Shown: piece by piece, positions 7,585-16,269 of the stretch
Layout of the letters: each line of letters begins with the position of its first letter
Position numbering within the stretch: position 1 is the stretch's first letter
From: Thalassococcus sp. S3
GTDB taxonomy: Bacteria > Pseudomonadota > Alphaproteobacteria > Rhodobacterales > Rhodobacteraceae
Assembly (NCBI RefSeq): GCF_004216475.1
Contig: NZ_CP022303.1
Span: forward strand, 1,984,001 to 2,048,000
Reading direction: 5' to 3'
Length of the DNA stretch: 64,000 nucleotides
The notes under the pieces: model-generated
Database searches by the model: none
The model's input: the letters and a program-made list of their open reading frames with translations, nothing else
What the model was told of the DNA's origin: nothing
Program-made: the position numbers and the translations under genes

Positions 7585-8784
7585 ATGAACGACATCTCCT
7601 CCCGCCCCGTGGTCCGACTGAAACCCAAGGCCAATGCCCGCGCGATCCGCCATGGCTTTCCCTGGGTCTATGCGAATGAGCTGGTCACCGACCGCCGGAC
7701 CAAGGCGCTTTCGGGGGGGACCCTCGCCGTTCTGGAGGACGAGGCCCGCAAGCCCTTGGGGCTGGTGACCGTAAACCCGGCCTCAAAGCTGATCTGCCGG
7801 ATGCTGGATCGCAATCCAGAAGCCGCGATTGATGAGGCTTGGTTTGCAAGGCGCCTCGAGCGGGCCATGGCCCTGCGCGAGAAACTCTTTGATGCCCCGT
7901 TCTACCGGCTGGTCCATGCCGAAGCGGACGGATTGCCCGGGGTGGTGATCGACCGGTTCGGCGAAACCTGCGTGATCCAGCCAAATGCCGCCTGGGCCGA
8001 GGTTCAGCTGGAGCCCATGGTCAGCGCGGTGCAAAAGGTGACGGGCGCGCAGGTTGTCCTGAAAAACGCAACCGGCCGCACGCGCGCTTTGGAGGGGCTG
8101 GATGACCGCAACGTCGTTCTGCGCGGCCAGGCGCCGGACGGGCCGGTGCCCGTTCCTATGAACGGTGCAACCTACATGGCGGATCTGACCGGCGGGCAGA
8201 AAACGGGCCTCTTCTTTGATCAGCGTCCCAATCACGCCTTTGCAGCCAGGCTCTCACATGGCGCGCGCGTGCTTGATGTCTTCAGCCATGTCGGAGGCTT
8301 TTCGCTGGCCGCTTTGGCCGGGGGGGCGACATCCGCTCTTGCCGTCGATGGCTCGGCCCCGGCACTGACCTTGGCGGAGCAGGGGGCAGAGGCATCGGGG
8401 GTCGCGACCCGCTTCTCGACACGTCAGGGCGATGCGTTCGATGTTATGAGCCAGCTTGCGGCAGAGGGGGCCTCGTTCGACGTTGTCATCTGTGATCCGC
8501 CGGCCTTCGCGCCCTCGAAACAGGCGCTTGATGCGGGATTGCGAGCCTATGAGCGCGTGGCGCGGCTGGCAGCGTCTTTGGTGGCGGATGGCGGATATCT
8601 TGGTCTGTGTTCCTGTTCGCATGCCGCGGATCTGAGCCGTTTTCGCGCCGCGTCGGTCAGGGGGATCGGGCGGTCGGGGCGACAGGGCATGCTGATCCAC
8701 ACGGGATTTGCCGGACCGGACCACCCGCTGCTGCCGCAACTGGCCGAAAGTGGCTATCTGAAATCGCTGTTCTTCCGGCTGTGA
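7585..8784 (+). CDS. rlmI: RlmI-like 23S rRNA m5C methyltransferase (PUA plus SAM methyltransferase)
   Basis: 399 residues. The N-terminal PUA-like domain starts with RLKPKANARAIRHGFPWVYANEL, typical of the RlmI/YccW family. A central RlmI-type strand domain follows (about 90-200). The SAM-binding domain has DLTGGQKTGLFFDQRPN, the motif I segment VLDVFSHVGGFSLAAL, and the catalytic-loop motif CDPPAF near residue 310. The E. coli enzyme methylates C1962 of 23S rRNA; the same target is inferred. An AGGAGG site precedes the ATG. The stop overlaps the GTG of the PIN gene (GTGA). Confidence 0.9.
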   Translation: MNDISSRPVVRLKPKANARAIRHGFPWVYANELVTDRRTKALSGGTLAVLEDEARKPLGLVTVNPASKLICRMLDRNPEAAIDEAWFARRLERAMALREKLFDAPFYRLVHAEADGLPGVVIDRFGETCVIQPNAAWAEVQLEPMVSAVQKVTGAQVVLKNATGRTRALEGLDDRNVVLRGQAPDGPVPVPMNGATYMADLTGGQKTGLFFDQRPNHAFAARLSHGARVLDVFSHVGGFSLAALAGGATSALAVDGSAPALTLAEQGAEASGVATRFSTRQGDAFDVMSQLAAEGASFDVVICDPPAFAPSKQALDAGLRAYERVARLAASLVADGGYLGLCSCSHAADLSRFRAASVRGIGRSGRQGMLIHTGFAGPDHPLLPQLAESGYLKSLFFRL

Positions 8785-9320
8785 AGATCGTTCTGGATAC
8801 CTGCGTCCTTTATCCCACCGTCATGCGGGAGGTTCTGCTGGCTGTTGCGCGCCGCGGGGTGTTTGCGCCGGTCTGGTCGGCGCACATCCTCGAAGAATGG
8901 GCCCGCGCGGCTGAAAAGCTGGGACCGATGGGGGCTGCGCAGGCGCGAGCCGAAATCGCGTTGCTGCGGCGCGACTGGCCCGATGCCGAAGCACCCGCCG
9001 CGCCAGGGCGCGAAGAGCGTCTTTGGCTACCTGACCCCGCCGACATCCATGTGCTTGCGGTTGCGGTCGAAACATCAAGCGATGCGATCATGACATTGAA
9101 TGCCAAGGATTTTCCACGCCATATCCTGTCGGAAGAGGGTCTCGTCCGGATAGACCCTGACAGCTATTTGCATGGCGTCTGGCAGTCCAAGCCCGACCTG
9201 GTGGCGGAAGCGGCGGAGCAGGTACTGGCGCAGGCCAACGCGATGTCGGGTGAGGTCTGGGAAATGCGCAGGCTGCTCAAGAAAGCCCGCCTGCCGCGTC
9301 TGGGAAAGGCCTTGGGTTAG
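8781..9320 (+). CDS. PIN-domain protein (putative RNase), coupled to the rRNA methyltransferase
   Basis: 179 residues from the GTG at 8781, which overlaps the preceding stop; longer in-frame extensions fall inside the methyltransferase and are rejected. The PIN fold shows in KIVLDTCVLYP (first Asp), an acidic residue in HILEEW, and PDPADIHVLAVAVE with the later Asp pair, giving a metal-binding acidic cluster. The last 50 residues are helical and basic. No antitoxin lies next to it, so it may be a processing or housekeeping nuclease rather than a VapC toxin. It converges on the M48 gene with a 4-base overlap. Confidence 0.82.
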   Translation: MKIVLDTCVLYPTVMREVLLAVARRGVFAPVWSAHILEEWARAAEKLGPMGAAQARAEIALLRRDWPDAEAPAAPGREERLWLPDPADIHVLAVAVETSSDAIMTLNAKDFPRHILSEEGLVRIDPDSYLHGVWQSKPDLVAEAAEQVLAQANAMSGEVWEMRRLLKKARLPRLGKALG

Positions 9321-10012
9321 GGCTGATGCTCGATCTGCCAGCGGTTTTCCAGCTTGCGCAGGGCGGCGATCCGCTGCTCGGTCTTCGGGTGGCTCATCAG
9401 CCATGCCGGCACGGCACCCGCCCGCGATTGGGTCAGTGCCTCAAGCTTTTCGAAGAGACTGATCTGCGGCGCCACGCCGATACCGGCCTTGGTCAGCAAT
9501 GCGGCTGCGTAAGCGTCGGCTTCATACTCGTCGCTGCGTGACATGCGAGCCGCGAGAAGCGTGGTCAGCCCGTTGGCAATCCAGACCCCGATCCCCGGCA
9601 GAAAGCGGCTGAGGATCATCGCGAGGGCCATGCGCATGGCGTTCTGGCCGGAAAAGTCGATCATCCGCCGGCGCGCATGTCCAAGTGCCACATGTCCAAG
9701 CTCATGTGCGATCACGCTTGAAAGCTCTTCCGCGGTGACCTCACCTTGCCGGAACTTGCGATAAAAGCCGCGGGTGATGAAAATCCGACCGTCCGGAGCG
9801 GCGAGGCCATTCACGGGATCAATCTCATAGACATGAACGCGAATGCGGTCGAGATCGAGGGCTGTTGCCATCCGGTCGGTCAGAACCTTAAGCCGGGGGT
9901 CGGCCAATTCGGTCGAGCGGGTATCGAGCTCTCGCTTGGTCCGCCAGACCGAGAAACGGTACATAACGAAGCCATAGAGCAGCATCAGCAGGATCGGGGT
10001 AACCTTCAACAT
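9317..10012 (-). CDS. M48-family zinc metalloprotease, membrane-anchored
   Basis: 231 residues from ATG 10012. One transmembrane segment near the N-terminus (about 3-20) is followed by a soluble protease domain with the HELGH zinc motif (103-107) and the third ligand in DEYEADAYA. The family handles membrane and envelope protein quality control. This form is shorter than HtpX, which has four membrane segments, and resembles the single-pass, lipoprotein-like M48 group. The gene follows the P450 gene by 43 bases on the same strand, so the two may be co-transcribed. Confidence 0.88.
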   Translation of the reverse strand: MLKVTPILLMLLYGFVMYRFSVWRTKRELDTRSTELADPRLKVLTDRMATALDLDRIRVHVYEIDPVNGLAAPDGRIFITRGFYRKFRQGEVTAEELSSVIAHELGHVALGHARRRMIDFSGQNAMRMALAMILSRFLPGIGVWIANGLTTLLAARMSRSDEYEADAYAAALLTKAGIGVAPQISLFEKLEALTQSRAGAVPAWLMSHPKTEQRIAALRKLENRWQIEHQP

Positions 10013-10055
10013 GTGTTGAATATGGGGCCGCGTCGTCGATCCGGCAAGCGCTTGT

Positions 10056-11237
10056 TCAGGCGCGCAGCGGCGCCGGCGGATCCCAGGTGACCGGCACGGT
10101 GGTCGGGCCACGAAAGGCCCAGCCACTGAATATGACATCACCGGAAAGACGCATATTATCCAGATGCTTGAAGGCTAAAGGTAAAGCGATTTCAGTGATC
10201 AGGCAGCGCGACGCGGCGGCACCGGCGCAGAAATGCGGACCTGCGCCAAACGGGATCGAGGCCGAGGTGTCGCGCCCGATGTCAAAGCGGTCGGGATCGG
10301 AAAAATGCGCCTCGTCACGGTTGGCGGAGCCAAACATCAGGAAAACGCGGTCCTCGGGTGTGAACGTCACCCCCTGAACCGTGTCGCGTCGGGCGATACG
10401 TCGCGGCGACATCCCGATGGGTGAGATCCAGCGCGCATATTCCGCAAACGCATCCCCCCACGTCGCTTGGCCGGACCGTATCAGATCCAATTGATCGGGA
10501 TGGGTCAGAAGCGCCCAGATGGTGCCCGCGATCGCATCGCGCGGCTCGTTCTGGCCGCCGGAAATGATCAGCTTTATGTTTGCACGCAAGCTGTTCAGGG
10601 GCAGATCGGCCTGTTGCTGCACGCTCAGGGCCGAGCGATCAGGCTGATCGGCAATGCGGGTGAGGCCAAGGTCGATATGATGGTCGATGAATGCCGTCGC
10701 GCGATGGCAGGCCGCTTCAACGTCGGGCAGGCCGGCATAATTGGCACATCCGTCGATCATGGCCTGGCTGACCTGATCCATTTCCGCTGCCTGCATCTCG
10801 GTCAAGCCGGTGATGAGTTTGAGCGCTTCGGCTGAAACGGGCATCGCATAGTCGGTGACAAGATCGCATCTGCCCTTGGGGGCCAGGGTCTTCAGGATAT
10901 CGAGTGCAGCCGCTTCGAATTGGGGTTTCCAGTGTTCCGCCACTGTACGCGGGCTGAGGGCCGGAAACAGGGCCCTGCGCTCGGCCATATGAGCTTCCCC
11001 GTCTTTTCGCATCATGTTCTCGCCCATCAGCAGGGTCATCAACCCCTCGGGCTGGAGAGACGAGAAAGTGTCGATGCGTTTTTCCTGAACGTGAATGTCG
11101 TCACGGCGGGTCAGCAGCGTGGCCCCGAGCTGTGGCACGAAGGTGATGGGCGCCTCAGCCCGCATCCGGGCCAGGGTCGGATAGGGGTCTGCTGCGAAAG
11201 CGGCCAGGTCAATCTCGGTGATCGGAGCATCGGACAT
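10056..11237 (-). CDS. Cytochrome P450
   Basis: 393 residues, normal for a soluble bacterial P450. The heme loop FGAGPHFCAG places the thiolate Cys at residue 337. The K-helix E-x-x-R is EYAR, and the I-helix reads ISGGQNEPRD. In the I-helix the usual acid-alcohol pair (A-G-x-D/E-T) is replaced by G-G-Q-N-E-P, as in a known subset of bacterial P450s. Neither ferredoxin nor reductase genes are nearby, so the redox partners are encoded elsewhere. The substrate is unknown. Confidence 0.94.
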   Translation of the reverse strand: MSDAPITEIDLAAFAADPYPTLARMRAEAPITFVPQLGATLLTRRDDIHVQEKRIDTFSSLQPEGLMTLLMGENMMRKDGEAHMAERRALFPALSPRTVAEHWKPQFEAAALDILKTLAPKGRCDLVTDYAMPVSAEALKLITGLTEMQAAEMDQVSQAMIDGCANYAGLPDVEAACHRATAFIDHHIDLGLTRIADQPDRSALSVQQQADLPLNSLRANIKLIISGGQNEPRDAIAGTIWALLTHPDQLDLIRSGQATWGDAFAEYARWISPIGMSPRRIARRDTVQGVTFTPEDRVFLMFGSANRDEAHFSDPDRFDIGRDTSASIPFGAGPHFCAGAAASRCLITEIALPLAFKHLDNMRLSGDVIFSGWAFRGPTTVPVTWDPPAPLRA

Positions 11238-11389
11238 GAGGCAAAGCTATGCAGAGGTTTTGTAACTGAAAAGCACAGCTTCCAAAGGTGCGAGGCGGTG
11301 TCCGGACATGTGTCACCCACCAGCGTCCTATTTTTGAGCCAACTTGCGTATCTGACATGGCGCCGGTGTGAACCGTCCCGAAGATGCGA

Positions 11390-11893
11390 TCAGCAGTCCG
11401 GACCGTCGAGGGGGCGTTTGATATGCGCCAAGGGCATGGGCGTTTCCGATTTGACCCGCTTCAAGGCGATGTTCGACCGGATATCGCGGACATGAGGCAG
11501 CGCGCGAAGATGTTCGGTCAGGAACGCCTGATAGGCGGCGACGCTGGGCGCCACGATCTCTGCCAGGCAATCGCTGTCCCCCGACAGCATATGGCACGTG
11601 ATCACCTGGGGCAGGGCGGTCAGACGTTGCTCGAACTCCTCGGCGGCTTCGGGCGTGGCGGATTTCAGTCTGAACGCCGCGAAGACTGTCAGCGACAGAC
11701 CGACCGCCTCCCGGTCAAGGATCGCCCGGTACGAGGTGATGAAGCCTTCCTTCTCAAGCCGTTTCACACGCCGGAGACAGGGGGATTGGGACAACCCCAC
11801 AATATCCGAGAGATCTGAGTTGCTGAGACGCCCGTCCTTCTGCAGGGCATCCAAAATCTTCAGATCGATGGCGTCGAGATGAATGTAGGGCAT
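11390..11893 (-). CDS. Lrp/AsnC-family transcriptional regulator
   Basis: 167 residues from the ATG at 11893 (MPYIHLDAIDLKILDAL, the usual beginning). The N-terminal winged helix has LSNSDLSDIVGLSQSPCLRRVKRLEKEG, and the C-terminal RAM/effector domain has DCLAEIVAPS. It is divergent from a DMT-family transporter, with a perfect palindrome just upstream of its start. That arrangement is common for Lrp-type regulators that control an amino-acid exporter. Confidence 0.92.
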   Translation of the reverse strand: MPYIHLDAIDLKILDALQKDGRLSNSDLSDIVGLSQSPCLRRVKRLEKEGFITSYRAILDREAVGLSLTVFAAFRLKSATPEAAEEFEQRLTALPQVITCHMLSGDSDCLAEIVAPSVAAYQAFLTEHLRALPHVRDIRSNIALKRVKSETPMPLAHIKRPLDGPDC

Positions 11894-11902
11894 GAGATCT
11901 CG

Positions 11903-11921
11903 CAATATTCTGCCAATATTG
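11903..11921. promoter_or_regulatory. Palindrome between Lrp-type regulator and DMT transporter
   Basis: 7-bp arms CAATATT / AATATTG with a CTGCC centre, 10 bases upstream of the regulator's start codon in the divergent gap. Lrp-family sites are short A+T-rich inverted repeats, so this may be an autoregulatory operator. Confidence 0.5.
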
Positions 11922-12006
11922 TCGCGAAATATGGTTGAGAACGCAAGGACCTGCCCCTGATCTGAGTGCAATAATGCGCACCGATCAGCTTGAAGAGGTG
12001 AGTATC

Positions 12007-12900
12007 ATGGGGCATGCGGGTTTGGGTTTGGTCGCGGCGATTGCTGCGGCGTTGATTGGCGCGGGGTGGCAGGTTGTGACCCGCTTTGGCGTGACGACGA
12101 CCGTGTCACCCTATGATCTTGCACTCATCCGGTATGCCATTCCCGCGGTGGTGCTGGCCCCCATTCTCATCCGTCATGGTCTGGTGCCAAAAGGGGTTCA
12201 CCCCGGGCTTCTTGCGGTGATGGTGCTGGGTGGGGGGCTGCCTTTCGGGGTGCTGGTCATGCAGGGGGCGCAGTTTGCGCCTGCGGCGCATATTGCGGTG
12301 CTGATACCCGGAACAATGCCGATCTTCGTCTCTGGCCTTGCGATTGCCTTCCTGGGTGAAACGCTGACCCGCCGCGTTGGCCTTGGGTTCGGGCTTCTGG
12401 TGGCCGGGGTGATCTGCATCGGATGGGAAGCTGTCATGACCATGGGGCGGGAGACGGTCTTTGGCGATCTTTTGTTGATCACCGCAGCATTCCTTTGGGG
12501 CGCGTATTCTGTGGCCTTTCGCCGAAGCGGTCTAGACGCCTGGCATGGCGCGGCAGTGATATGTGTCTGGTCGACTGTTTTGGTTGTGCCGATCTGGCTG
12601 CTGCTTGGTTCGTCTGGATTTTCCGCGACGCCGCCTGCCCATCTCGCCATGCAGGTCTTTTGGCAGGGGATCCTGGCCGGAGCGGTTGGGATGTGGGTCT
12701 ATGGCTATGCCGTTCAAAGCATTGGGGCCTCCCGCGCCGCTTCACTGAGTGCGCTGGTGCCTGGCTTTTCCCTGATGGGCGGGTGGCTTTTTCTGGGCGA
12801 GGGGCCGTCCTGGTTGTCCGGCTGCGGCGTCGGACTGACGATCCTGGGCGTGGCCGTGGCCAACAGCCAGCCAAGACAGCGTGTGCGATCGAGCCCTTAG
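12007..12900 (+). CDS. EamA/DMT-superfamily transporter
   Basis: 297 residues from ATG 12007, which has AGAGGTGA upstream; an earlier in-frame ATG at 11974 is less well placed. About ten transmembrane helices in two EamA repeats can be traced, with GAGWQVVTRFGV in helix 1 and FLGETLTRRVGLGF closing the first half. Such transporters usually export amino acids or other small metabolites. The divergent Lrp-family gene is the likely regulator. Confidence 0.9.
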   Translation: MGHAGLGLVAAIAAALIGAGWQVVTRFGVTTTVSPYDLALIRYAIPAVVLAPILIRHGLVPKGVHPGLLAVMVLGGGLPFGVLVMQGAQFAPAAHIAVLIPGTMPIFVSGLAIAFLGETLTRRVGLGFGLLVAGVICIGWEAVMTMGRETVFGDLLLITAAFLWGAYSVAFRRSGLDAWHGAAVICVWSTVLVVPIWLLLGSSGFSATPPAHLAMQVFWQGILAGAVGMWVYGYAVQSIGASRAASLSALVPGFSLMGGWLFLGEGPSWLSGCGVGLTILGVAVANSQPRQRVRSSP

Positions 12901-12923
12901 ATCTTTCCCGGTTGCATGCAAAC

Positions 12924-12939
12924 CATACCTTATGGTATG
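12924..12939. promoter_or_regulatory. Palindrome and promoter-like elements of the TetR operon
   Basis: 6-bp arms CATACC / GGTATG around TTAT. Promoter-like hexamers TTGCAT (12912-12917) and TATGTT (12936-12941) are 18 bases apart, so the palindrome covers the promoter 58 bases before the first gene. It is a plausible operator for the TetR protein encoded in the operon. Confidence 0.5.
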
Positions 12940-12996
12940 TTCTGGCATCGACGATGAACGCACCTGTCAGGTGCCCCTGCAAAGGTGGCTGAAACG

Positions 12997-13383
12997 ATGT
13001 CCGGATCGCTTGGACTAGGCGAGGTCGCCTTGCTCATGGCCGCTGCATTAAGCGCGGTCTGGTGCGTCGTTCATGTGGTGATGGGCGGACGCGATGTGGC
13101 AGGCCCGCTGCGCCACTCCAGCGCGTTGGAGCCTATCGTGCGGGATACGGCCTGGCTGTGCTGGCAGTATGTAAGCGGCACATTGGCCTTGCTGACGGTC
13201 CTTTTCGTGTTGGGGGCGCTGATCGCTCGGCAATATGCAGAGGTCGCAACAGCGCTTTCGGGCCTGTTCCTTATGATTGGTATCCTGGTCGTTCCGGCCA
13301 TCGGCCAACGGTATGGCGCGCTGCCACAAGGCTTTCTGTTTCTGCCGGTCACAGTGCTTGGTCTGACGGGTTTGTTCCTGTGA
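12997..13383 (+). CDS. Small integral membrane protein, first gene of the TetR operon
   Basis: 128 residues from ATG 12997 behind AAAGGTGG; a GTG four codons earlier lies inside that ribosome site. Four hydrophobic helices (about 10-30, 55-75, 82-103 and 108-128) leave little soluble part. It is not recognised as a named family. The stop overlaps the TetR start (GTGA), so it is translated together with the regulator. Confidence 0.75.
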   Translation: MSGSLGLGEVALLMAAALSAVWCVVHVVMGGRDVAGPLRHSSALEPIVRDTAWLCWQYVSGTLALLTVLFVLGALIARQYAEVATALSGLFLMIGILVVPAIGQRYGALPQGFLFLPVTVLGLTGLFL

Positions 13384-13937
13384 AACGGTTTGCGCGCATA
13401 GATTGGCTGGACTTGGCGCTGCGCCAGCTTTCGGCCGAGGGTCCGGATGCCCTGCGACTTGAGGCGATTTGCGACGCGGCCGGGCGCACCAAGGGATCGT
13501 TCTATCACCATTTCAAAGATCACGACGCGTTCCTCGAAGACGTCGTTGCGCATTGGACCGCCCGACAGACCACGGAGCTTTTGGAAGATTATCCGCTGGA
13601 CCAAATCGGCGAGGCCGAAATGGAAGAAATGTTCCATCGCGTTCTGGATCTGGATTTCGATCTTGAACGTGCGATCCGGAGGCTGGGCAACAGTGTGCCG
13701 GCCTTGCAGGATCGCATTCGCGAAACAGATGCGACCCGGCTGACATTCTCGCGGAAAGCCTACCAGGCCCGCTACGGCATGTCAGAAGAGGTGGCCCGCG
13801 ACATGGCCGTTCTGGACTACGCCGCTTTCGCAGGGCTGCTGCTGGTCTTTCCCGACATGACAAAAGAGCGACAGATCGAGGTCTATCGCACGTTTGAAAC
13901 CTTATTGAACCAAGCAATAGAAGGACCGCAGAAATGA
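13380..13937 (+). CDS. TetR-family transcriptional regulator
   Basis: 185 residues from the GTG at 13380. The N-terminal helix-turn-helix is typical: LRLEAICDAAGRTKGSFYHH followed by FKDHDAFLEDVV. The C-terminal ligand domain is helical and not identifiable. The gene overlaps both neighbours by 4 bases (GTGA and ATGA), forming a tight three-gene operon that it probably controls through the upstream palindrome. Confidence 0.92.
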   Translation: MKRFARIDWLDLALRQLSAEGPDALRLEAICDAAGRTKGSFYHHFKDHDAFLEDVVAHWTARQTTELLEDYPLDQIGEAEMEEMFHRVLDLDFDLERAIRRLGNSVPALQDRIRETDATRLTFSRKAYQARYGMSEEVARDMAVLDYAAFAGLLLVFPDMTKERQIEVYRTFETLLNQAIEGPQK

Positions 13938-14602
13938 TTAGGCTGATGCGATTTCTGTTCTTGAGCGGATTTGCCAGGGCCCTTCGCAGGGTAACCGGAT
14001 TGGCGCCCAGGCGGGGCGATCTTCAACGCCGCATCGCGCGACTGCCCCGGCATCACGCGATGCCGGGCGGGGACCGCCAGGCGGATTTCAATTTGCTGAT
14101 GGTGCAGTCTCTCCAAGTCGCGGTGAGCCATTTAGAAGATCAGGGCATCCTGCGGAACGATGCTGTTGCCATGGCCAAAGAGGCTTTTCTGGCCAACGGG
14201 TCCGGCGTGACCCGCGCGGCGTTCGGGCTCTGGCTTGCCGGCACGCGGGATCCCGTGGCGCAGATGCAGAAACAGCCGTGCCTGACCGATCTGACCCGCG
14301 AAATGTGGGGGCAGGGCGTCGAGGCGCATGAGGTGACCGGTCCAGACCGCGTTACGTTGCACGTCACAAGATGTCCGTTTGCAGACTACTTGTGGAACGT
14401 GGCCGAGCCGGACCTTATGCCGGTCTTTTGCGCCTATGATGCGCAATGGATGGAGCAGGTGAACGCATCGCGCCGGCCGGTGACCGTCAACCGAAGCGGC
14501 ACGATCGCCACGGGCGCCGAGCGGTGTGATTTTACCTTCGTGCGTGCGGAAAAGGCCCAGGCAGAAGAGGACAGTGGGTGTTGGGGCCGCATCAACGGCT
14601 GA
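13934..14602 (+). CDS. L-2-amino-thiazoline-4-carboxylic acid hydrolase-family protein
   Basis: 222 residues. The C-terminal half shows the family's pattern: HVTRCPFADYLWNVAEPDLMPVFC, then D-x-x-W, and GAERCDFTFVR at the end, with the conserved cysteines present. The founding enzyme opens the thiazoline ring on the way from ATC to L-cysteine, but most members are uncharacterised. An N-terminal basic helix (1-35) may be peripheral to the membrane. It overlaps the TetR gene by 4 bases. Confidence 0.78.
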   Translation: MIRLMRFLFLSGFARALRRVTGLAPRRGDLQRRIARLPRHHAMPGGDRQADFNLLMVQSLQVAVSHLEDQGILRNDAVAMAKEAFLANGSGVTRAAFGLWLAGTRDPVAQMQKQPCLTDLTREMWGQGVEAHEVTGPDRVTLHVTRCPFADYLWNVAEPDLMPVFCAYDAQWMEQVNASRRPVTVNRSGTIATGAERCDFTFVRAEKAQAEEDSGCWGRING

Positions 14603-14667
14603 GCGCGGGGGCACAGGACGATACGGCCATCCCGCGAACGCACGCCGAAAGGTGCGCGCGTAGCGGG

Positions 14668-15849
14668 TTACTCTGGCACGTTGAACAATTCGTCTTGCAA
14701 GTCCGAGCGCCAGGCGTTCGGATCGGACCCGTCCTCAACGCCCACGTTATATAGTTTTGACATATAGACAGGATCGAAAGCCTGGGTCGGTTCTTCGTCA
14801 AACCGGGGCGGAACAACCAGACCGTTGACCTGAAAGCCGTCGCGCTTGGCCAGGGCGATGATGTAGGCCAGATCGCCGAAGCCCTGGGAGCGGATCAGCG
14901 TCGAGAGGGTCCGTTCTGACATGTCCACAAGCTTTGTGCTTTGCGGTTCGAACCGGGGCTCCAGGCGTTTGTTGTGGATCAGCCAGACGGTATTGTTCGC
15001 ATTGCTCAGGCCCAGATCCGCCAGGATGCGCCGCATGGGCAGATCGCCGGGATAGGTAAAGATCTGCTGCGTCAGCGCGCCGTCCACATGCAGTTCTTCC
15101 CGCACGATCTCTCCGTCCGTGACGGGTATGCGCACCGGCGTGAACACGACAGGGATCGCCGCGGAGGCGAGGATGACCTTGCGGACCAGTTCGAACGCGG
15201 CAGGTGTTCGGGCATCGGCCAAGGCCCCGATATCCCAAAGCACCGGGCGTTCCGCGTCGAAATTCGTCGTCCCGATCACCAACCGGCGGCCTTTCCGATG
15301 CTCTTCGGCGATTTTCAGGATGATGTCGTCGGTCAGTTCGCGTGCAATCGCCTCTGCAAGCGGTGCGTTGTCCGCGAGCGCCCCGCCCCCAAGAAGGGCG
15401 GCCATCACGCGGAACGTGGCCACTTGTTTTGTGTCGGTCGTGGTATAAAAACGGCGAACAGAGGCGTCATAGTCAGAGCCCAGAAACGCGAAAGGCGCAA
15501 TGATCGCGCCAGTGGAAATGCCGGTGACGATATCGAATTCAGGCCGCCGGCCGGTGGCTGTCCATCCGGAGAGAACACCGGCGCCATAAGCACCGTCCGG
15601 ACCACCGCCGGACAAGGCCAGAATGTTGATGGCTCCCCGTCGTCCAGCGCGGGAGAACCCCTCGCGAAATTCGGTGATGACCTCGTCCGCTTCAAGGTTC
15701 GATATATCGCCGAACGTTCTGACATCCGCAGGCGCGCCGACAGGCTCAAACCGCTCGTATGTCGTCGCGGTCGGGGTCAGATCCGTGCGGTCATGGACCG
15801 CGCATCCGGCCGCAAAGAACGCAAGCAGTACAAGGCAGATCCGGCCCAT
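14668..15849 (-). CDS. Patatin-like phospholipase, lipoprotein
   Basis: 393 residues from ATG 15849. This start gives a short lipoprotein signal ending in the lipobox AAGC (Cys16); longer in-frame forms would bury it. The catalytic features are complete: oxyanion loop GGGPDGAYG (81-89), nucleophile GISTG (Ser112) and the Asp of VDGA near residue 275. The protein is probably attached to a membrane facing the periplasm and acts as an esterase or phospholipase A. It ends 66 bases from the convergent ATC-hydrolase gene. Confidence 0.9.
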   Translation of the reverse strand: MGRICLVLLAFFAAGCAVHDRTDLTPTATTYERFEPVGAPADVRTFGDISNLEADEVITEFREGFSRAGRRGAINILALSGGGPDGAYGAGVLSGWTATGRRPEFDIVTGISTGAIIAPFAFLGSDYDASVRRFYTTTDTKQVATFRVMAALLGGGALADNAPLAEAIARELTDDIILKIAEEHRKGRRLVIGTTNFDAERPVLWDIGALADARTPAAFELVRKVILASAAIPVVFTPVRIPVTDGEIVREELHVDGALTQQIFTYPGDLPMRRILADLGLSNANNTVWLIHNKRLEPRFEPQSTKLVDMSERTLSTLIRSQGFGDLAYIIALAKRDGFQVNGLVVPPRFDEEPTQAFDPVYMSKLYNVGVEDGSDPNAWRSDLQDELFNVPE

Positions 15850-16054
15850 CCCGCGATTGAGCGCTCTGCCCAGGTGCTGGCGTATTTGGAGGGCCCCACG
15901 TGGCGCCAGATCGGTTTTTTCCGAGCTTTTTTGGTTCGGCGCTGCAAAAGTGATCTGGATCGGGCCGGTGACAATCGCGCTTTGTGAATGGGGCATTCTT
16001 TTTTGACGTCCTGAATGAGGCTTGTTCTGAACAAATGGACTAAAACTGGAAATC

Positions 16055-16082
16055 ACATCCAAAGATGTGCGTCTTTGGATGT
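16055..16082. promoter_or_regulatory. Perfect 11-bp-arm inverted repeat upstream of the patatin gene
   Basis: Arms ACATCCAAAGA / TCTTTGGATGT are separated by TGTGCG. No T-run follows on either strand, so it looks like an operator, not a terminator. No regulator gene is adjacent. Confidence 0.55.
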
Positions 16083-16244
16083 CATAGGGAAGCGCGTTAT
16101 CAAGATGCAGACATGCTGGGCGGCGGAATTCGGCGCAAAGCCTGCATCGCTGTGTCAAACTGTCAGCAAAAAGTCGTCTTTGCCAGGCTCAGCCTGCCAT
16201 CTCGCATCCGGGCGGTCATGCTTTACCGGGGCGGACCTGTCGTC

Positions 16245-16269
16245 AGACAGGAGCGGTCCGCTCCTGTCT
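16245..16269 (-). terminator. Hairpin after the saccharopine-dehydrogenase-like gene
   Basis: 12-bp arms AGACAGGAGCGG / CCGCTCCTGTCT around one base lie 27 bases downstream of the minus-strand stop at 16296. A T-run is absent, so termination would not be of the simple intrinsic type; it could stabilise the 3' end. Confidence 0.45.

Noticed and set aside
14941..15987. 348-codon open frame on the plus strand
   Set aside because: Antisense to the patatin gene, no family resemblance, Arg-rich shadow composition.
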